Shown here: positions 60,922 to 64,000 of the stretch, in pieces
How the letters are laid out: the number at the start of each line of letters is the position of its first letter
Numbering within the stretch: the first letter of the stretch is position 1
Assembly: GCA_964638515.1 (NCBI GenBank)
Contig: CAZWZL010000002.1
Span: 50,694-114,693 of the forward strand
Source: CAYPGJ01 sp964638515
GTDB taxonomy: Bacteria; Planctomycetota; Phycisphaerae; Phycisphaerales; UBA1924
Direction: 5' to 3'
Length of the DNA stretch: 64,000 nt
Notes under the pieces: model-generated
The model's input: only the letters and a program-made list of their open reading frames with translations
What the model was told of the DNA's origin: nothing
Database searches by the model: none
Program-made: the position numbers and the translations under genes

Positions 60922-62610
60922 TCAGCACGCCCCCCCGAAGAAACTCAGTATCGCATTGAGGTCCAGAAAATTCACAACCCCGTCCCCGTTCAAATCCCCC
61001 GACAGCCCCGGCCCCACCATCCCGAACTGGCTCAACACCACGTTCAGATCAAGGAAGTTGATCATGTCATCCCCGTTCGTGTCGCCCGGGCACGGATGAG
61101 GCAGCCGCGCGATGAACGTCCCGCCGCCGCCACCCACGAAGCTGCACGAGAACGCCACCTCCCCACGGTCATTGATGCTGATCTCGCGCCCCGTGTCCGG
61201 ACTGTTCCACGACCAGCAGAACACAGAGATCACCGTCCGGAACACCCCGGGCGACACCTCCAGCATGTCGCCCGACGCCACAACCTTCTGCAATCGCCCA
61301 ACCCGTCCCGCAAACAAACCGTTCGCCACTGTGCTGTTCACCATGTAGCTCATCGACCCGTTGATCAGCGCCTCGCCACGATTGTTGAACGACACGCCCC
61401 CATTGCTCACGCTCGTGAGCAGCGTCCCCGCCGGCATGCCCGGAGCTTGCGCATTGAGCAACTGCAGCAGCGCGGGCCCCTGCCCCGCCCGCGCGATCCA
61501 CACGCCCGCGCCCTGCGCTCCCGCGCTCAGATTCGCATAGAAGCACACGTCCCCGTTCCGATTGATCATCGGCGAAAACCCCGTGAACTGCGCCCCCGCC
61601 TGCGCCCCCGGCGCCTGCACGTTCCCCCGAGCCACCAGCTCAAGCGCACCCGGCGCGCCGCGCCACACACCCACCGACACCGGAGATCCCCCCATCGACA
61701 CGCCCCCCGCCACCACGAACTGCCCGACATCATTGAACATCGGCGGCCCGCTGTTCTGCCCGACCAGCGACGAGATCACGTGCCCCGCCGGAAATCCCGC
61801 CGCGGGCTCCCCCGCCTGCACCGCCGCCTGCAACGCGCCTCCGCTCGGCTTCCACAGCAGCACGAAAAACGGCGCCGCATTCAGATTTGAAAAGAACGCC
61901 ACGTCCCCCCGCCCGTTGATCCCCGGCGACGTGATGAACGTCATCGTCGGTCCGCCCGGCAACGGCGACGCCGATCCCTGCTTTGCCACCAGCGAAATCG
62001 TGCCCGTCGACGCGTCCACCTCATAGATCGCGCGTGGATTCGTCACCCCAGTCAATGGCGCGATGCACACGATCCTCCCCGAATCGTTCAACGCATACTC
62101 CGAGATTCCGCCGATCCCGATGTCGCCGATCAGCGCGCCCGGAATCCCAACCGCCGTCATCCCCTCCTGCACCGCGACGCCCGCCGTGCCGCCCGCCGCG
62201 CTGTAAAAAATCGCCCGGTCCGTGCTGAACGGCGCCTCCATCGCCCCCGCGAAGATCGAGCCGCCCGCCCGATTCTGAATCGGAGAACTCACCAACGTCC
62301 ACTTCCGCGCGCCCATCCCCGGCACAGCCACGTTCTGCAGCGCCACCATCGAAACGCCGCCCGCCGACGCCTGCCACACCCCCGTGTTGTCCAGTCCCGG
62401 GTTCGGCGTGTTGGTCAGAAACGCCATCACCGCCGCCATCCCGTACGCCTGGCACGTCGGGTTCTGCGGCCCAATAAACGTCCCCGTCGCCGACCCCGCC
62501 GCCGCCTGCCCCGGCACGATCACCGGCGTAATCACCACCGGACCCGACACCGCGCCCGCGGCGCACGCCACTACCAACGCAGCCACGCCCATACGATCCG
62601 CGCCACGCAT
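60922..62610 (-). CDS. Secreted repeat protein with dockerin-like C terminus
   Basis: A 562-residue protein with signal peptide (MGVAALVVACAAGAVSG). The body repeats a 'N..GDV.F...L' motif roughly every 60-70 residues (INGRGDVAFFSNLN; INRNGDVCFYANLS; FNNRGEALINGSM; INDRGEVAFSCSF), probably blades of a propeller. I recall this type from planctomycete secreted proteins, function unknown. The end is CPGDTNGDDMINFLDLN, GDLNGDGVVNFLDLN and FFGGAC. AAGGAG six bases before ATG 62610 fixes the start. It is the first gene of the island in transcription order. Confidence 0.85.
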   Translation of the reverse strand: MRGADRMGVAALVVACAAGAVSGPVVITPVIVPGQAAAGSATGTFIGPQNPTCQAYGMAAVMAFLTNTPNPGLDNTGVWQASAGGVSMVALQNVAVPGMGARKWTLVSSPIQNRAGGSIFAGAMEAPFSTDRAIFYSAAGGTAGVAVQEGMTAVGIPGALIGDIGIGGISEYALNDSGRIVCIAPLTGVTNPRAIYEVDASTGTISLVAKQGSASPLPGGPTMTFITSPGINGRGDVAFFSNLNAAPFFVLLWKPSGGALQAAVQAGEPAAGFPAGHVISSLVGQNSGPPMFNDVGQFVVAGGVSMGGSPVSVGVWRGAPGALELVARGNVQAPGAQAGAQFTGFSPMINRNGDVCFYANLSAGAQGAGVWIARAGQGPALLQLLNAQAPGMPAGTLLTSVSNGGVSFNNRGEALINGSMSYMVNSTVANGLFAGRVGRLQKVVASGDMLEVSPGVFRTVISVFCWSWNSPDTGREISINDRGEVAFSCSFVGGGGGTFIARLPHPCPGDTNGDDMINFLDLNVVLSQFGMVGPGLSGDLNGDGVVNFLDLNAILSFFGGAC

Positions 62611-62714
62611 GCTCCGCTCCTTGTTCGCGCTATTTCCCCCGCTGCGCGCCGCACACAGTCTCCCAACCGCGCGCTCACGACACAATCCCGAACCTCACCC
62701 GAATCCGACCGCCT

Positions 62715-64000
62715 TTACCCGTGAATCTGCCGACCCTCGCTCGCCAGCGCGGCCTCGTGCAGCCCCTCGTACATCGTCGGGTGCGCATGCACCGTCACGA
62801 TCAGCTCCTCCGTCGTCGCCTCCAAACGCCGCGCCAGCCCCAACTCCGAAATCAACTCCGTCGCCTGATACCCCACGATGTGCCCGCCCAGGATCTCGCC
62901 CCTCGGCAATCCCCGAATGATCTTCACCATCCCCTTCTGCTGGTGCGCCGCCGTCGCCTTCCCGTGCGCCTGCCAGTTGTACGTCCCGATCTCGTAATCC
63001 TCGCCCCTCTTCAGCCCCTGCTCTTTCAGCGCACGCTCCGTGTACCCCACGCTCGCCACCTGCGGATGGCAGTACGTGCACCCCGGGATCACCGAGTAAT
63101 CCATCGGGATCGGGTCATGCCCCGCCAGCCGCTCCACGCACAAAATCGCCTCCTCGCTCGCCACGTGCGCAAGCCAGGGCGGTCCGATCACATCACCCAC
63201 GGCATACACGCCCGCCACACTCGTCGCGTACGTCAGCGGTTTCGGCGTCGCAAACTCGCTCGCCTTGTAGTCCGTGACGATGTGATCCTTCTCGATCTTC
63301 AACCCCAGCGATTCATCGCACAGCCCGTCGCTCCGCCCCTTCACCCCGATCGCCAGCAGCACCTTGTCCGCCTCGATCGTCTCCTTCTTTCCCTCGTCCG
63401 CCTTCCCGTCCTTCACCGGCGCGATCGTCACCTTCACCCCGCTCGCCGTCTTCTCGACAGCCGTCGTCGTGTGACCCGTCCGGATGTCCATCCCCGCCTT
63501 CTTGTAGATCTTCTCGAGCGCCGCCGACGCGTCATCATCCTCCACCGGCAGAATCCTCGGCAGCATCTCCACCACCGTCACCTTCGTCCCGAACGAGTGG
63601 TAGAAGTACGCGAACTCCATCCCGATAGCCCCCGCCCCCACGATCACCAGGCTCTTCGGCTGCTTCGCCAGGTTCATCGCCTCCCGCGCGCCGATCACCC
63701 GGTCCCCGTCAAACTTCGCAAACGGCAGATCGCGCGCCACGCTCCCCGTCGCCACCAGCACCGCGTCCGCCGTCAGCGTCTCGCGCGCCTTGCTCGCGAT
63801 GTCCGCCGGCGCCGGCGTAAACGTGTCCTTCACCTTGCAATCGAACACCTGCACCTCGCAGGGCTGATTCCCCTTCTTCCCCCTCGTGATCTTCGCGTGC
63901 CCCGTCACGTGCGTGATCTTGTTCTTCTTGAACAAGAACTCCACGCCCTTGCTCGACTTGTTCGCCACGTCGCGAGACCGCGCGATCACCTTCTCCCAGT
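62715..64000 (-). CDS. lpdA: Dihydrolipoyl dehydrogenase, 5' truncated by window edge
   Basis: 428 residues of the E3 component of 2-oxoacid dehydrogenase complexes; the N terminus with the FAD-binding GxGxxG and the redox CxxxxC lies past base 64000. The visible part has VLVATGSVARDLPF, the NAD-binding VIVGAGAIGMEFAYF, GVYAVGDVIGPPWLAHVAS (second FAD motif), and the C-terminal catalytic VHAHPTMYEGLHEA with its His-Glu pair. A short Lys-rich insertion (PVKDGKADEGKKETIE) is unusual. The complete enzyme would work with the product of lipA (25.1-26.2 kb). Confidence 0.93.
   Translation of the reverse strand, partial: WEKVIARSRDVANKSSKGVEFLFKKNKITHVTGHAKITRGKKGNQPCEVQVFDCKVKDTFTPAPADIASKARETLTADAVLVATGSVARDLPFAKFDGDRVIGAREAMNLAKQPKSLVIVGAGAIGMEFAYFYHSFGTKVTVVEMLPRILPVEDDDASAALEKIYKKAGMDIRTGHTTTAVEKTASGVKVTIAPVKDGKADEGKKETIEADKVLLAIGVKGRSDGLCDESLGLKIEKDHIVTDYKASEFATPKPLTYATSVAGVYAVGDVIGPPWLAHVASEEAILCVERLAGHDPIPMDYSVIPGCTYCHPQVASVGYTERALKEQGLKRGEDYEIGTYNWQAHGKATAAHQQKGMVKIIRGLPRGEILGGHIVGYQATELISELGLARRLEATTEELIVTVHAHPTMYEGLHEAALASEGRQIHG

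Noticed and set aside
48719..61095. Repeated DNA blocks (about 170 bases each) suggesting a mobile repeat
   Set aside because: They coincide exactly with the dockerin-like coding ends and stay in frame; the similarity is protein-driven, without terminal inverted repeats or target duplications.

Overview
The window is about two-thirds G+C and reads as a chromosomal segment of a planctomycete, most likely class Phycisphaerae. Three things point there. Seven secreted proteins end in the same two-repeat dockerin-like module (CPGDANGD...VNFADLN...FGxxC). A planctomycete-style RNA polymerase omega gene precedes coaC. An exosortase/polysaccharide cluster sits beside DUF3553-type and other small planctomycete hypotheticals. 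I see no rRNA, tRNA, CRISPR array, transposase or phage gene.

Layout. 1-16.5 kb is housekeeping: a truncated small gene, a DUF3553-like protein, rpoZ-coaC with a membrane protein, a small protein and a glycogen-synthase-like glycosyltransferase, then rpsB-tsf with a clear terminator. An orphan nuoC, a cysteine desulfurase and an MlaF-type ATPase follow. A TetR regulator has a palindromic operator over its -10. The topA-ClC channel-rnpA-yidD run is tightly packed. 16.6-26.2 kb (all minus strand) holds miaA, a lipoprotein, an unusual 15-residue cysteine-repeat protein, an ALDH7-type dehydrogenase, pheA, an HD-GYP / SpoIIE-phosphatase signalling group, a cupin and lipA.

26.3-38.5 kb (plus strand) is an exopolysaccharide/exosortase operon with a good promoter. 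It encodes a Wza-like export protein, exosortase, EpsI-type partner, a 1520-residue TPR protein, a Wzz/BY-kinase-like protein whose P-loop lysine is replaced, and a WecA-type phosphosugar transferase. A CMD-domain protein, folP and trxA follow, convergent with lgt. 41.3-47.2 kb has a divergent antiporter-like membrane protein and two amidohydrolase-family proteins, mostly with decayed metal sites.

47.3-62.6 kb (minus strand) is the most distinctive part: a pseudopilin gene followed by a secretome island of four proteases (two paralogous zincins, a subtilase, a trypsin-like enzyme) and three propeller-like proteins, all with the dockerin-like C terminus. A Na/Pi cotransporter interrupts the island. 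The window closes with an lpdA truncated at its 5' end. Strand composition changes sharply near 16.5 kb without regard to gene direction, which suggests a past rearrangement.
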